A program made the position numbers and the translations under genes. 64,000 nt of DNA, from positions 248,001 to 312,000 of the forward strand of contig NZ_SOFG01000004.1 in assembly GCF_004402485.1 (NCBI RefSeq), in the 5' to 3' direction. This DNA is from Cryobacterium algoricola. Lineage in GTDB: Bacteria; Actinomycetota; Actinomycetes; Actinomycetales; Microbacteriaceae. The stretch's first letter is position 1. Every line of letters starts with the position of its first letter. Below are positions 39,530 to 53,555 of this stretch, in pieces. The notes under the pieces are model-generated. The model ran no database searches. It was not told the DNA's origin and saw only the letters and a program-made list of their open reading frames with translations.

Positions 39530-41596
39530 TTAGAGCAGCTCCGGGTCGTCGAATCGTACTTTGAGTGTAGGTGCCGGGCGGAAGGCGGCGCCCTTCGGCC
39601 GGCGGCGGCGCGCTGCATTGCGCACAATCGCGGCCTTCACGAGCCGCGCGACGTCGTCGCCGTCCGCGTAGTTGAATCGCACGACGGCCCGGACGAGCGG
39701 ATCGACGGTGGTGACCGGACCGAGCACGTCGAGCCCTGGCAGGTCGGCGAGGTCTTCGACCGCTGCTGCGACGTCGGCGGCGGTTCCCGTGACCGAGGCG
39801 ACGCGCACGGCGGGCGGGAAGCGCAGCTGCCTGCGGTCCGCCAGTTCCGCCGCTGCGAAAGCACCGGGCTGCCACGCGTTGAGGGCGGTCGCGAGTGCCC
39901 CGCCGACGCCGGCGAGCATGACGGACGCGCCGGGTGCCGCGAGGGCGGCTGCGTTGCTCCACCATCGGAGGCAGTCTTCCGCGACGCCGAGGGATTCGCG
40001 GGCGAGCATCTTTTCGCCGTCGAGCAGGAGGATCGCCCGGTACCCGCCGGTCGGGATCGGCTCGGCACCGCGCGTCGCGACGACGAGCGCCGGTGCCGCC
40101 CCGATCTGCTGCAGCGGATGCTCCCCGTCGGCGACGAGGACGAGCGCGCCGGGAAAGGCCCTGCCCAGTTCCTCGGCGGTTCGCCCGGTTCCGAGCGACA
40201 TCACCCGCAGGGACGTGCCCGCGCAGTGCACGCAGTTCCAGCCGGCGGCGAGCTTGCCGCACCACCGGCAGGACGGCACGGCGTTCGCGCTCGCGAGGGC
40301 GAGCGGTCCCTGGCAGTGCGTGCAGCGTGCCGACTTCTTGCAGGTCTGGCAGGCGAGGGTCGGCGCGTAGCCGGGGCTCGCGACCTGCACGAGGACCGGT
40401 CCGTCCGCGAGGGCGGCCCTGGCCACCTGCCAGGCGGCGGAGGGGATCCGGTTGGTCCGCTCCTGCCGGTCGGGGGCGAGCTGGAATTCAGTGGGGATCA
40501 CCCGAGGATGACGCGGACTCAGGGGATGCGCTTCGCCGAGAAAGCCCAGTTCGAGGAGCCGCTGCACGGGGACGCTTCGGGTGTGCCCGAAGAACATCAG
40601 TGCGCATCCGCTCAGGCCCTGGCGGACCAGTGCGGCGTCGCGGGCGTGGACGTACGGACTGAGCGGTTCGGAGTGCAGGGGGTCGCCGTCGTCCCAGATC
40701 AGGATCGCGCCGAGGTTGTGCGCAGGCGCATAGACGGCGGAGCGGTTGCCGAGGATGATCCGTGGGGTGGGTTCCAGGCACGCGAGGAAGGCCCGGTAGC
40801 GCTCGGGATTGGGCTGGCGGGCATCGACCCTGCTCACGGTGCCCGCCGGCGCGCAGGCGTCAAGGGCGGCCTGGAGCTGGTCCTGGTCCCGGTAGTCGGG
40901 AACGCAGAGAATGGCGCTTCGCCCGCTCCGCACCGTCGCCGCCGCGAGTTCGGCCATCGTGGTGGCCCAGTGACCGACGGTGCGCCCGTCGGGCAGGGCG
41001 ACGAGGGCGGGCACGGCGGCCACGCTCAGGCGTGTGCGCTCTGCGAGGGCCGCCTCGAGCAGCCCCGCCGGGTAATCGGCGAAACCGGCGGATGCCGCCG
41101 GTTCGGTTTCCGGCACGGGTTCGGGTTCCGGAGCCGGTTCGTCCTGCTCCGCTGTCGCCTGCTCCTGCGCGGCGAGCCAGGCCTTCTCGACCCGCACCGC
41201 GCGGGTGGGGATCGCGAGCCGCAGCACATCGCTCGCGTTGCCGGCGGCGCGGTCGGCGACCCGACGGGCGAGACGCCACACCTCCGCCGTGAGCACGGGA
41301 GCCGCGGACACGACAGTCTCGATCGGGCTGAGGGTCCCCTGAAAGGAGGCGTCCTTCGCCGGTTCGAGGCCGGACACCGGGGCGTTCAGGGTCGCGAGGA
41401 CGACTCCCCCGGCATCCAGGACCTCGATCAGGTAGCCGTCGGCGACGCGCCCCGCCGACCGCAGGGGCACCCGGACCCGGACGCCTGGCCGCGCGGCCGC
41501 GGCGAGGTCGTCCGGGATTCCGTAGTCGAAGAGGTGGTCGAGCTGGGGCAGCGTCGACTCGAGCAGGACGCGTGCCACGAGGCCCGTGCGTCCCAT
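39530..41596 (-). CDS. priA: Primosomal protein N' (PriA-like), ATPase motifs lost
   Basis: A 688-residue protein. The N-terminal 3'-DNA-binding domain (LDHLFDYGIPDDL, VRVRVPL) and the zinc region (CQTCKKSARCTHC, CRWCGKLAAGWNCVHC) are kept. The helicase lobes are degenerate: no GXGKT Walker A is found, and the DEEH box is replaced by IWDDGD. An acidic Pro/Glu linker (PEPEPVPETEPA) is inserted near residue 175. This is the usual state in many actinobacteria, so it may act as a DNA-structure binding scaffold and not as a helicase. It lies between metK and fmt. Confidence 0.9.
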   Translation of the reverse strand: MGRTGLVARVLLESTLPQLDHLFDYGIPDDLAAAARPGVRVRVPLRSAGRVADGYLIEVLDAGGVVLATLNAPVSGLEPAKDASFQGTLSPIETVVSAAPVLTAEVWRLARRVADRAAGNASDVLRLAIPTRAVRVEKAWLAAQEQATAEQDEPAPEPEPVPETEPAASAGFADYPAGLLEAALAERTRLSVAAVPALVALPDGRTVGHWATTMAELAAATVRSGRSAILCVPDYRDQDQLQAALDACAPAGTVSRVDARQPNPERYRAFLACLEPTPRIILGNRSAVYAPAHNLGAILIWDDGDPLHSEPLSPYVHARDAALVRQGLSGCALMFFGHTRSVPVQRLLELGFLGEAHPLSPRHPRVIPTEFQLAPDRQERTNRIPSAAWQVARAALADGPVLVQVASPGYAPTLACQTCKKSARCTHCQGPLALASANAVPSCRWCGKLAAGWNCVHCAGTSLRVMSLGTGRTAEELGRAFPGALVLVADGEHPLQQIGAAPALVVATRGAEPIPTGGYRAILLLDGEKMLARESLGVAEDCLRWWSNAAALAAPGASVMLAGVGGALATALNAWQPGAFAAAELADRRQLRFPPAVRVASVTGTAADVAAAVEDLADLPGLDVLGPVTTVDPLVRAVVRFNYADGDDVARLVKAAIVRNAARRRRPKGAAFRPAPTLKVRFDDPELL

Positions 41597-41598
41597 GA

Positions 41599-42792
41599 TC
41601 AGATCCCGGAGGCGCTTCTCAGCTCGTCGACGCGGTCCAGCCTCTCCCAGGTGAACTCGGGCAGTTCGCGACCGAAATGACCGTATGTCGCCGTCTTCTG
41701 GTAGATCGGGCGGAGCAGGTCGAGGTGATGGATGATCGCGGCCGGCCGCAGGTCGAAGACCTCGCGGATCGCCGCGGTGATCTCCTTGTCCGGCAGTGCC
41801 CCTGTGCCGAAGGTCTCGACGTAGAGTCCGACCGGTGCCGCCTTGCCGATCGCGTATGCGACCTGGATCTCGAGCCGTTCGGCGAGCCCGGCTGCGACAG
41901 CGTTCTTGGCGACCCAGCGCATCGCGTACGCGGCCGAGCGGTCGACCTTGGACGGGTCCTTGCCGCTGAAGGCGCCTCCGCCGTGCCGGCTGGATCCGCC
42001 GTAGGTGTCGATGATGATCTTGCGGCCGGTGAGCCCGGCGTCGCCCTGGGGCCCGCCGATCTCGAAGCGGCCGGTCGGATTGATCAACATAGTCAGGCTC
42101 GAGGAATCGAGTTCGACGCGAGACAGCACCGGCCGGATCACGAGCTCTTCGACCTCGGCGCGGAGGCGTTCCGTCGTGACGGAGGGGGCGTGCTGGGTGG
42201 AGAGGACGACGGTCTCGACGGTGCGCGGGATGATGCCGTCGTAGCCGATCGTGACCTGGGTCTTGCCGTCGGGGCGCAGGTAGTCCAGTTCGCCGGACTT
42301 GCGGACCTCTGCGAGCCGTTCGGCGAGGCGGTGCGCGATCCAGATCGGGATCGGCATGAGCTCGGGGGTCTCCCGGGTGGCGTAACCGAACATGATGCCC
42401 TGGTCGCCGGCGCCCTGGCGGTCGAAGTCTTCGGCGCTGGCCTCTTCACGGTGCTCGAACGCGTCGTCGACGCCCTGGGCGATGTCGGGTGACTGGCCGC
42501 CGATGGAGATCTCGACGCCGCAGGAGCGGCCGTCGAACCAGACGTCAGAGGAGTCGTAGCCGATGTCGGTGATGCATTTGCGGACGATCGACGGGATCTC
42601 GACATACGCTTCCGTCGTGACTTCGCCCGCAACGTGGACGAGGCCGGTCGTGACGAGGGTCTCGACGGCGACACGGCTGTTCGGGTCCTCCGTGAGGAGG
42701 GCGTCGAGGATGCTGTCGGAGATCTGGTCACAGATCTTGTCCGGGTGGCCTTCGGTGACGGATTCGGAAGTGAAGAGGCGAAGATCGCTCAT
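41599..42792 (-). CDS. metK: S-adenosylmethionine synthetase
   Basis: A 397-residue enzyme making AdoMet from methionine and [32 protein letters not shown] and [19 protein letters not shown] are the signature motifs. The stop is 2 bp before the priA ATG. With metH (14.6-18.3 kb) it supplies the methyl cycle, and its product is used by RsmB. Confidence 0.98.
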   Translation of the reverse strand: MSDLRLFTSESVTEGHPDKICDQISDSILDALLTEDPNSRVAVETLVTTGLVHVAGEVTTEAYVEIPSIVRKCITDIGYDSSDVWFDGRSCGVEISIGGQSPDIAQGVDDAFEHREEASAEDFDRQGAGDQGIMFGYATRETPELMPIPIWIAHRLAERLAEVRKSGELDYLRPDGKTQVTIGYDGIIPRTVETVVLSTQHAPSVTTERLRAEVEELVIRPVLSRVELDSSSLTMLINPTGRFEIGGPQGDAGLTGRKIIIDTYGGSSRHGGGAFSGKDPSKVDRSAAYAMRWVAKNAVAAGLAERLEIQVAYAIGKAAPVGLYVETFGTGALPDKEITAAIREVFDLRPAAIIHHLDLLRPIYQKTATYGHFGRELPEFTWERLDRVDELRSASGI

Positions 42793-42857
42793 CTGGCCTG
42801 TCTCTGTGTCGAGGGTGGAATGGGTGGAACAGAAGTGTTGATCGGGGCTGGCGCGGG

Positions 42858-44081
42858 TCAGCCCAGCCCGGCGACCACGACATCAAGGATGCGTCCGGCC
42901 ACCGACATTTTCGTCCCTGCGGCCTCCGCCACTATAACTCCGGCCGAATCGATGACCCGAACCTGGTTACGTTCCGCGGCGAACCCTTCGGTCCAGCCGA
43001 CCCTGTTGAGAACGAGGTAGTCGCAGCCCTTCCGCGCGAGCTTCTCGCGGCCGAGCGCGAGGAGCCGGTCGGGGTCCGTTTCCGTCTCGGCGGCGAACCC
43101 GATCACGAGCTGCCCGGGCTCCCTGGCCGCCGCGAGGCCGGCGAGGATGTCGGGGTTCTTGACGAGTTCGAGGGTCAGTGTGTCCCCTGCCTCGTCCTTC
43201 TTGATCTTGTCGCCGCGAACCGCCGCCGGGCGGTAGTCCGCGACTGCCGCGGCCATGATGACGACGTCCGCGCCCACTGCCGCCTCGGTCACGGCGGACT
43301 GGAGTTCGAGTGCCGTGCCGACGAGGCGGGTCTCGATCCCGGCAGGCACCGGAATCTCGAGGTTCGCCGCGATCAGGACGACCGAAGCGCCCCGCGCGGT
43401 GGCCGCCTCGGCAAGACGGACGCCCTGCTTGCCGCTCGAGCGGTTGCCGAGGAAACGGACGGGGTCGAGGGGTTCCCTGGTTCCGCCTGCTGTGATGACG
43501 ATGCGCGTGCCGGAGAGATCCCTGGCGGCCGTGATCCCCGTGGCCGGGTGCAGGGCTTCGAGGGCCGCCGCGACGATGACGTCGGGTTCCTCCATCCGGC
43601 CCGCACCGGAATCCGATCCGGTCAGGCGTCCCACACCGGGTCCGACGACGATGACGCCGCGGTTTCGGAGGGTCTGCACATTGTGCACGGTCGCGGGGTT
43701 GTTCCACATTTCCGTGTGCATCGCCGGGGCGATCACGAGTGGCGCGGTGCTCGCGAGGATCGTGTTGCCGAGGAGGTCATCGGCGAGGCCGGCCGCGAGT
43801 TTGGCGATCGTGTTCGCGGTCGCAGGCGCCACCACGATCAGGTCGGCGGACTGCCCGATGGCGACGTGGCGCACTTCGGCGACGCCTTCGTAGAGGTCGG
43901 TGTGCACCGGATTCCGGGAGATCGCCTCGAGTGTCGGCCTGCCGACGAAGCGCAGCGCCGCCGGCGTCGCCACCACGTGCACGGAGTCCCCGAGCAACAC
44001 AAAAGCGCGCACGATGTTGACCGCTTTGTACGCGGCGATGCCGCCGGTGATTCCGACGACGATCGTGCGTCCGTGCGACAT
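42858..44081 (-). CDS. coaBC: Bifunctional phosphopantothenoylcysteine decarboxylase/synthetase
   Basis: A 407-residue enzyme for two steps of coenzyme A synthesis. The N-terminal flavoprotein CoaC domain has [28 protein letters not shown] and [14 protein letters not shown]. The CoaB domain (from about residue 190) has [25 protein letters not shown] and AAAVADYRP. Located 27 bp after rpoZ and before metK. Confidence 0.97.
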   Translation of the reverse strand: MSHGRTIVVGITGGIAAYKAVNIVRAFVLLGDSVHVVATPAALRFVGRPTLEAISRNPVHTDLYEGVAEVRHVAIGQSADLIVVAPATANTIAKLAAGLADDLLGNTILASTAPLVIAPAMHTEMWNNPATVHNVQTLRNRGVIVVGPGVGRLTGSDSGAGRMEEPDVIVAAALEALHPATGITAARDLSGTRIVITAGGTREPLDPVRFLGNRSSGKQGVRLAEAATARGASVVLIAANLEIPVPAGIETRLVGTALELQSAVTEAAVGADVVIMAAAVADYRPAAVRGDKIKKDEAGDTLTLELVKNPDILAGLAAAREPGQLVIGFAAETETDPDRLLALGREKLARKGCDYLVLNRVGWTEGFAAERNQVRVIDSAGVIVAEAAGTKMSVAGRILDVVVAGLG

Positions 44082-44108
44082 CCTGCGCGCTTTGCTGTGT
44101 GCTGGGCG

Positions 44109-44366
44109 TTATTCGACGATGGGGCGGGAGACGAGCTTGTCTTCGTTGATTTCGCGCAATGCCACGGAGAGCGGCTTGTCGTCGACGGTCGAGTCGACGA
44201 GCGGGCCGACGTTGTCGAAGAGGCTGCCTTCGTGCAGGTCGGCGTAGTAGTCGTTGATCTGACGCGCCCGCTTGGACGCGAAGATCACGAGGGCGTACTT
44301 GGAGTCGACCTTCGTGAGCAGGTCGTCGATGGGCGGGTCAATGATACCGGTGGGCTTGTTGGCCAA
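44109..44366 (-). CDS. rpoZ: RNA polymerase omega subunit
   Basis: An 85-residue subunit that helps RNA polymerase assembly. Start is a TTG with AAGGAG 7 nt upstream. [15 protein letters not shown] is the conserved helix, and the C-terminal [16 protein letters not shown] is typical. It follows gmk in the standard order. Confidence 0.95.
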   Translation of the reverse strand: MANKPTGIIDPPIDDLLTKVDSKYALVIFASKRARQINDYYADLHEGSLFDNVGPLVDSTVDDKPLSVALREINEDKLVSRPIVE

Positions 44367-44419
44367 GGTGGCACTCCTTCAGAGCGTTTGCGGCGAATAG
44401 ACGGATAAGTCGGAGGGCG

Positions 44420-45340
44420 TTAAAGCAGCGACGGCGCTTTACGCAGATTCATCAAGTCTACGACTTCCCTGGCCGCAACGTTGACCTCCTGGTTGACGAC
44501 CCGGAAATCGAACTCGTCCTGGGCCGCGAGTTCGAGCTTCGCGGTCTCCAGGCGGCGTGCCTGTTCCGCGGGGCTTTCGGTCCCACGGCCGATGAGGCGG
44601 CGCACCAGTTCGTCCCAGCTCGGCGGGAGCAGGAAGACCATGCGCGCTTCCGGCATGGCCGCACGCACGGAGCGCGCACCCTGAAGGTCGATTTCGAGCA
44701 GGACGCTGTGTCCGCTCGCGAGTGCCTGCTCCACGGGTTCGCGCGGGGTTCCGTAGCGGAAGGCGTTGTGGACGACAGCCCACTCGAGGAGCTCTCCCGA
44801 CGCGACCATGCGGTCGAATTCGGCATCGGTGACGAAGAAGTAACTCGTGCCTTCGACCTCGCCCGGCCGCGGTGCGCGGGTCGTCGCCGACACGGAGAGA
44901 AGCACATCGGGGTAGTTCTCGCGGATGTAACCGGCGACGGCACCCTTGCCGACCGCCGTCGGCCCGGCGAGGACGACGAGGTGAGCGTCGGAGGATCCGC
45001 GGCGGGAGACGGTCCGGTTCGCGAGGAACAGGCGCAGCCGGTCGCGCTGGTGCTTGCCGAGGCCGCCGAGCCGTTTGGACGGCGAGATCTCGAGTTGCGT
45101 CATGATCCGGCGCATCTTGGTGACGCCGATGGCCGGAATGCTCACGAGGAACTCCGTCGCGCGCAGGCGTCCTTCGACGCCGTCCGGATGCTCGATGGCA
45201 GCAGCGAGCACGGCGAGCGGTGTGCGCTTCCCTGCTGCAATCTCTGCCTTGACCGCTGCGCGCGCTCGACGCGCCGCGACGGCTGCGCGCGATGCTGCAA
45301 CCCGATCGACGTCTGGTGGGGTAGGGCGATTCTCAGCCAC
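44420..45340 (-). CDS. gmk: Guanylate kinase fused to an N-terminal actinobacterial IHF (mIHF-like) domain
   Basis: A 306-residue protein; GTG 45340 has AGGAG 6 nt upstream. Residues about 15-120 look like mIHF: a basic helix RARAAVKAEIAAGKRTPLAV, then FLVSIPAIGVTKMRRIM and SKRLGGLGKHQRDRL, the helix-two-turn-helix part. From about residue 125 comes guanylate kinase: VVLAGPTAVGKGAV (P-loop), VSATTRAPRPGEVEGTSYFF (GMP site), and LEIDLQGARSV. In other actinobacteria mihF and gmk are separate neighbours. Here one chain would bind DNA and phosphorylate GMP, unless cleaved. The start overlaps the pyrF stop by 8 nt. No internal stop or frameshift separates the parts. Confidence 0.92.
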   Translation of the reverse strand: MAENRPTPPDVDRVAASRAAVAARRARAAVKAEIAAGKRTPLAVLAAAIEHPDGVEGRLRATEFLVSIPAIGVTKMRRIMTQLEISPSKRLGGLGKHQRDRLRLFLANRTVSRRGSSDAHLVVLAGPTAVGKGAVAGYIRENYPDVLLSVSATTRAPRPGEVEGTSYFFVTDAEFDRMVASGELLEWAVVHNAFRYGTPREPVEQALASGHSVLLEIDLQGARSVRAAMPEARMVFLLPPSWDELVRRLIGRGTESPAEQARRLETAKLELAAQDEFDFRVVNQEVNVAAREVVDLMNLRKAPSLL

Positions 45341-46210
45341 GGGCCGCTCCTGCTTCAAGTACTCGGCGTGCGATCGCCTGTCCGATCCGGTCCGGGCCGG
45401 CCGACAACACGCTACGAGATTCACTCACTATTACGGAATGAGCGTACCCCCCAAAAAGGTTTCCCAGATCAGCGACATGCGCACCCTGGTGACCAAAACC
45501 GGGAGCGAGGATCGGAGTGGCTCCGCCGGGAGGCGCAACCGACAGGTCGAGACCGAAGTCTGCGAGGTCGAGCGTCGCGCCGAGCACGACGCCGATGGAG
45601 CCGAGTCGGCCCGACGCCCCCGCTCTCAGGTTGCGTTCTGCGACGTCGTCGAAGACGGCGCGGGCCACGGTCTCACCGGCATACGGTCCGTCGGGGACTC
45701 TGGCGCGCTGCAGGGCACTCGCCTCAGGATTCGACGTCGCGGACAGGACGAAGAGTCCCTTACCCGCAGCGGCGGCCAGTTCGAAAACGGGCTCGAGTGA
45801 ACCGACGCCCATGTACGCGTTGACGGTGATCGCATCCACCTCGAGCGGGGAGCCGGGGGTGAGCCAGGCCTCCCCGTACGCCGCGACGCTCGTTCCGAGG
45901 TCGCCGCGCTTGACGTCAGCGATCACGAGCAGTTCCGCCGCGTGTGCGTCTGCGAGCACGCGTTCGAAGGCGAGGTAGCCCCGCGACCCGAAACGCTCGT
46001 AGAAGGCCAGCTGAGGCTTGATGAGGCCGACCCGGCCCGCGCACGCGGCGACGACACGGCGTCCGAAGCTCTCTGCGCCGTCCGCGGTGTCCGGCAGGTT
46101 CCAGTCGGACAGCAGCCAGGCGTGAGGGTCGATACCCACGCAGAGCTGGCCCCACCGCCCGAAGGCGGCGTCGAGACGGTCCCCGAACGTCGAAACGGGC
46201 ACGGCGCCGG

Positions 46211-46214
<4 letters not shown>
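45333..46214 (-). CDS. pyrF: Orotidine 5'-phosphate decarboxylase, type 2
   Basis: A 293-residue enzyme that makes UMP from [41 protein letters not shown] and [12 protein letters not shown] match the longer actinobacterial type. The GTG start overlaps the carB stop by 4 nt (GTGA), and the stop overlaps the IHF-gmk start. Confidence 0.97.
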
Positions 46215-49497
<3,283 letters not shown>

Positions 49498-49498
<1 letters not shown>

Positions 49499-50721
49499 TA
49501 CTGGGCGTCTCCTGCTCCGGCGGCCGCCGTGTGGGCGGTCACCATGTCCCTGAACCGATCAAAGAGGTAGTTGGCGTCGTGCGGGCCTGCCGCAGACTCT
49601 GGGTGGTACTGCACCGAGAACGCGGGGATGTCGAGGCAGCGGATGCCCTCGACGACCTGGTCGTTCAGGCTGTAGTGGCTGACCTCGACGCGACCGAAGC
49701 CGGTGCGGGAGTCGCTGACGCCTTCGATCGGCATGTCGACGGCGAAGCCGTGGTTCTGCGACGTGATCTCGACGCGGCCCGTGGTCTTGTCGAGCACCGG
49801 CTGGTTGATTCCGCGGTGGCCGAAGGGCAGCTTGTAGGTGCGGAAGCCGAGCGCCCTGCCGAGGAGCTGGTTGCCGAAGCAGATGCCGAAGTACGGCACG
49901 CCGGCGCGGAGCACCTCCTGGAGCAGGGTGACGTGCGCGTCGGACGCGGCGGGGTCACCGGGTCCGTTGGAGAAGAAAAGCGCGGTCGGATTGAGCGAGA
50001 GCACGTGCTCCGCCGTGACCGACTGGGGCAGCACGAGCACTTCGAAGCCGCGTTCGGCTAGGTAGTTCAGTGTCGAGGTCTTGACGCCGAGGTCGAGCAC
50101 GGCGACGGATCCGATCCGCTCGCCCTTCGCCGGAATCTGGAACGGTTCGACCGTCGACACCTGGTCTGACAGGTTGCGGCCACGCATCGCGGCGCCACCG
50201 CGGACGAGTTCGAGCTGTTCCCCTGCGGAGAGGTCGAAGGCGGGGCCGGAGAAGATGCCGCTCTTCATGGAGCCGGCCGAGCGGATGTGGCGGGTGATCG
50301 CCCGGGTGTCGATGCCGCTGATCCCGACGACCTCGTTGTTCACGAGGTCCTGGTCGAGGGTGCGCGTCGAGCGGAAGTTCGAGGCGATCCTGGCCGGTTC
50401 GCGCACGACGAACCCGGCGACCCAGATCCGGGAGGACTCCATGTCCTCGTCGTTGGCGCCGGTGTTGCCGATGTGCGGGGCGGTCATCAGGACGATCTGG
50501 CCGGCGTACGACGGGTCGGTCAGGGTTTCCTGATAGCCGGTCATTCCGGTGGCGAAGACGATCTCGCCGAGGGTCTGTCCCCGGCTGCCGTATGCGCGGC
50601 CGACGAAACGCCTGCCGTCCTCGAGGACGAGCACCGCCGGTGCTGTCGTCGCCGTCGGTGCTGCCGTCGCTGTCGTCGTCTCGTCGGGTGCCGCCTGGGC
50701 CTGGGCCTCGGTGTCGCTCAC
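49498..50721 (-). CDS. carA: Carbamoyl-phosphate synthase small subunit
   Basis: A 407-residue glutaminase subunit. GTG 50721 is chosen; it is 1 bp after the stop of the PH-like protein. An Ala/Thr-rich extension of about 30 residues precedes [15 protein letters not shown]. The amidotransferase domain has [17 protein letters not shown] with the nucleophile Cys and [15 protein letters not shown] with His and Glu. Confidence 0.96.
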
Positions 50722-50722
50722 G

Positions 50723-51271
50723 CTACGCCTCGCTTTCGTCGTGCGCGGCCGAGTGCAGGGCACCCGCCGCTTCGGTTCGGATCGACGCGCTCACGCGGGC
50801 GCGGTCGGTAGGGTCAAGGATGCGGAAGTAGCTGTCGACGACCTGGCCCGCGGCATCCGCGTGCGGCTGGAGACGCCAGCGGAGCAGGAGCAGTCCGCCG
50901 GTCTCGACGGCGCGGTCGATGGTCCAGGTGGCGTCTTCGAGTCCGGTGATGGCCGCCATCGGGATGAAGACCGGGTTTTCGCCGACGAGATCGAGCAGAA
51001 CGCCGTTCCTCGTCACGGTGATGAGGGCGCGGGCCCGGAAGCCGAGGCCGCGGATATTCAGGCGCTCGAGCTGTCGGCCTTCCCGTGTCGTCGCGACGTA
51101 GAACGCTTCGGCGGTCGCGAGCACGGTGTCGGCCGTGTCCGGTCCTGGCAGCGGGTAGCCGGCGGCGAGGGCGGCATCGCGCCGGGTGCGCGCGCGCCAG
51201 CTGCGCAGCATGAGTGCGAGCACGGCCAGGAGGACGATGCCGATCAGTACGGCGGGGATGGTGCTATCCAT
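50723..51271 (-). CDS. Membrane-anchored PH-like domain protein of the pyr operon
   Basis: A 182-residue protein. One N-terminal helix ([20 protein letters not shown]) is followed by a basic stretch and a soluble domain of beta character: [43 protein letters not shown] and [10 protein letters not shown]. This fits the bacterial PH-like domain proteins found between pyrC and carA in actinobacteria. Function is unknown. The start overlaps the pyrC stop by 8 nt, so it is made with the pyrimidine enzymes. Confidence 0.8.
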   Translation of the reverse strand: MDSTIPAVLIGIVLLAVLALMLRSWRARTRRDAALAAGYPLPGPDTADTVLATAEAFYVATTREGRQLERLNIRGLGFRARALITVTRNGVLLDLVGENPVFIPMAAITGLEDATWTIDRAVETGGLLLLRWRLQPHADAAGQVVDSYFRILDPTDRARVSASIRTEAAGALHSAAHDESEA

Positions 51272-52604
51272 GCTGGGGTTCCTCTCGTCCGCCGAGTTCC
51301 GCGGGTGCCCGGAGAACGCCGTCGAGCACGGTCGCCGTGCCGCGGTGGAAGACGGCGACGACGCGGCCGGGCAGGGTCATCGCGAGGTAGGGCGAGTTGG
51401 TGCTCTTGCCCGCGAGGTCGTCCCTGCCGAACTCCCGGCTCGCGGCCGGGTCGTAGAGCGTGACGTTGGCGGGGGCGCCGACCTCGAGCGGCCGGCCCTG
51501 GCTCGCGAGGCGCCCGATCCGTGCCGGGGCGGCCGAGAGCACCCGGGACACGTCCCGCCAGTCGAGCAGGCCGGTGTCGACGACGGATGCCTGCACGACC
51601 GAGAGCGCGGATTCGAGCCCGACCATCCCGTTGGCGGCGGCATCCCATTCGCAGTCCTTGGACTCGACGGGGTGCGGCGCGTGATCGGTCGCGACGATGT
51701 CGATCGTGCCGTCGGCGAGTCCGGCGCGGAGCGCGTCGACATCTTCGCGGCGGCGCAACGGCGGGTTGACCTTGTAACGGGCGTCGTAGCCGCGGACCAG
51801 GTCCTCGGTCAGGAGCAGGTGGTGCGGCGTTGCTTCCGCGGTCACGTTGATCCCACGGGCCTTGGCCCAGCGGATCACGTCGACGGCGCCGGCCGTCGAG
51901 ACGTGGCAGACGTGCAGGCGGCTTCCGACGTGCTCGGCGAGCAGCACGTCGCGGGCGATGATGGATTCCTCCGCGACAGCGGGCCAGCCGGCGAGGCCGA
52001 GTTCGCTCGAGAGCGCGCCCTCGTTCATCTGGGCCTTCTCGGTGAGGCGTGGTTCCTGGGAGTGCTGGGCGATCACGCCGTCGAAGGCCTTGACGTATTC
52101 GAGGGCGCGACGCATCAGAAGCGGGTCGGAGACGCAGAATCCGTCGTCGGAGAAGACCCGGACACGGGCACGGCTCGTCGCCATGGCGCCGAGTTCGGCG
52201 AGGCGCTCCCCCGCGAGCCCGAGGGTGACGGCACCGATCGGCTGGACCGTGACGTACCCGGCCCGCTCGCCGAGGGCGAGTACCTGTTCGACGACGCCGG
52301 CGGTGTCCTGCACCGGCGAGGTGTTGGCCATCGCGAAGACGCTCGTGAAGCCGCCGATGGCGGCCGCCTGGCTGCCGGTGAGGATGGTCTCGCTCTGCTC
52401 GTAGCCCGGTTCGCGCAAGTGGGTGTGCAGGTCGACGAGGCCGCGAAGGGCGAGGAGGCCGTCAGCGTCGATCACCGTGGCGCCCGCGTGCGAGAGGGCG
52501 GTTCCGAGTTCCTGGATCCGGCCGTCGGCGAGCAACAGGTCGGTGCGGGTGCCGTCGGCGAGGCGTGCGTTCCGGATCAGGTACCGGGTGGCCGTGTTTT
52601 CCAT
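51264..52604 (-). CDS. pyrC: Dihydroorotase
   Basis: A 446-residue amidohydrolase. VDLHTHLREPGYEQSET gives the metal His pair, and DGFCVSDP, CHVSTAGAVD and IVATDHAPHPVESKD the other metal and substrate residues (type I dihydroorotase). It closes carbamoyl aspartate to dihydroorotate. The ATG directly follows the pyrB TAA. Confidence 0.97.
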   Translation of the reverse strand: MENTATRYLIRNARLADGTRTDLLLADGRIQELGTALSHAGATVIDADGLLALRGLVDLHTHLREPGYEQSETILTGSQAAAIGGFTSVFAMANTSPVQDTAGVVEQVLALGERAGYVTVQPIGAVTLGLAGERLAELGAMATSRARVRVFSDDGFCVSDPLLMRRALEYVKAFDGVIAQHSQEPRLTEKAQMNEGALSSELGLAGWPAVAEESIIARDVLLAEHVGSRLHVCHVSTAGAVDVIRWAKARGINVTAEATPHHLLLTEDLVRGYDARYKVNPPLRRREDVDALRAGLADGTIDIVATDHAPHPVESKDCEWDAAANGMVGLESALSVVQASVVDTGLLDWRDVSRVLSAAPARIGRLASQGRPLEVGAPANVTLYDPAASREFGRDDLAGKSTNSPYLAMTLPGRVVAVFHRGTATVLDGVLRAPAELGGREEPQHG

Positions 52605-53555
52605 TTAGCTTTCCTCCCGGTCGCCAGACATGAGCAGGTACAGTGCCGCCATACGTATCGAAACACCGTTCGCGACCTGCTCGAGGACGGTCGATGCGGC
52701 CGAATCTGCGGCGGCTGAGGAAATCTCCAGGCCGCGGTTCATCGGGCCGGGGTGCATGACAATGCTAGTCGGCGCGAGCCGGGCGAAGCGTTCATCGTCG
52801 AGTCCCCAGCGCCGCGAGTACTCGCGGCTGTTGGGGAAGAACGCCGCGTTCATGCGTTCCTGCTGGATCCTGAGCATCATGATCACGTCAGGGCCGGCGT
52901 CGATCGCGTCGTCGAGATCGAAGCTCACGGCGGCCGGCCAACCGGTCATGTCCATCGGGAACAGGGTGGGCGGCGCGACCATGGTGACTTCGGCGCCGAG
53001 TGTCGTCAGCAACCACAGGTTGGAGCGCGCGACCCGGGAGTGCAGCACGTCGCCGACGATGGTCACCGTCACGCCGTCGAGGCCCTTGCCGCGCGACGCA
53101 GCCTTGTGCAGACGACGGCGGATGGTGAAGGCGTCAAGGAGCGCCTGGGTCGGGTGTTCGTGGGTGCCGTCCCCCGCGTTGATGATGCCGGCGTCGATCC
53201 AGCCGCTCGTCGCGAGCACCTGGGGGGCACCGGATGCCGGGTGCCGGATCACGACACCGTCCGCGCCGATCGCGGCGAGGGTCTGCGCGGTGTCCTTGAG
53301 GCTCTCGCCCTTGGAGACGCTCGACCCCTTGGCGCTGAAGTTGATCACGTCGGCGCTCAGCCGCTTCGCTGCCGCCTCGAAGGAGATCCGGGTGCGGGTG
53401 GAGTCCTCGAAGAAGAGGTTCACCACGGTCTTACCGCGAAGCGTCGGGAGCTTGCGGACCTCGCGCGTGGAGACATCAGCCATGTCTTCCGCAATGTCGA
53501 GGAGCGTGATGGCGTCGTCGCGGCTGAGGTCCTTGGTGGAGAGGAGGTGCTTCAT
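52605..53555 (-). CDS. pyrB: Aspartate carbamoyltransferase catalytic subunit
   Basis: A 316-residue enzyme. [15 protein letters not shown] binds carbamoyl phosphate, [16 protein letters not shown] and [16 protein letters not shown] are the other family motifs. No pyrI regulatory subunit is present. It overlaps pyrR by 4 nt. Confidence 0.97.
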   Translation of the reverse strand: MKHLLSTKDLSRDDAITLLDIAEDMADVSTREVRKLPTLRGKTVVNLFFEDSTRTRISFEAAAKRLSADVINFSAKGSSVSKGESLKDTAQTLAAIGADGVVIRHPASGAPQVLATSGWIDAGIINAGDGTHEHPTQALLDAFTIRRRLHKAASRGKGLDGVTVTIVGDVLHSRVARSNLWLLTTLGAEVTMVAPPTLFPMDMTGWPAAVSFDLDDAIDAGPDVIMMLRIQQERMNAAFFPNSREYSRRWGLDDERFARLAPTSIVMHPGPMNRGLEISSAAADSAASTVLEQVANGVSIRMAALYLLMSGDREES

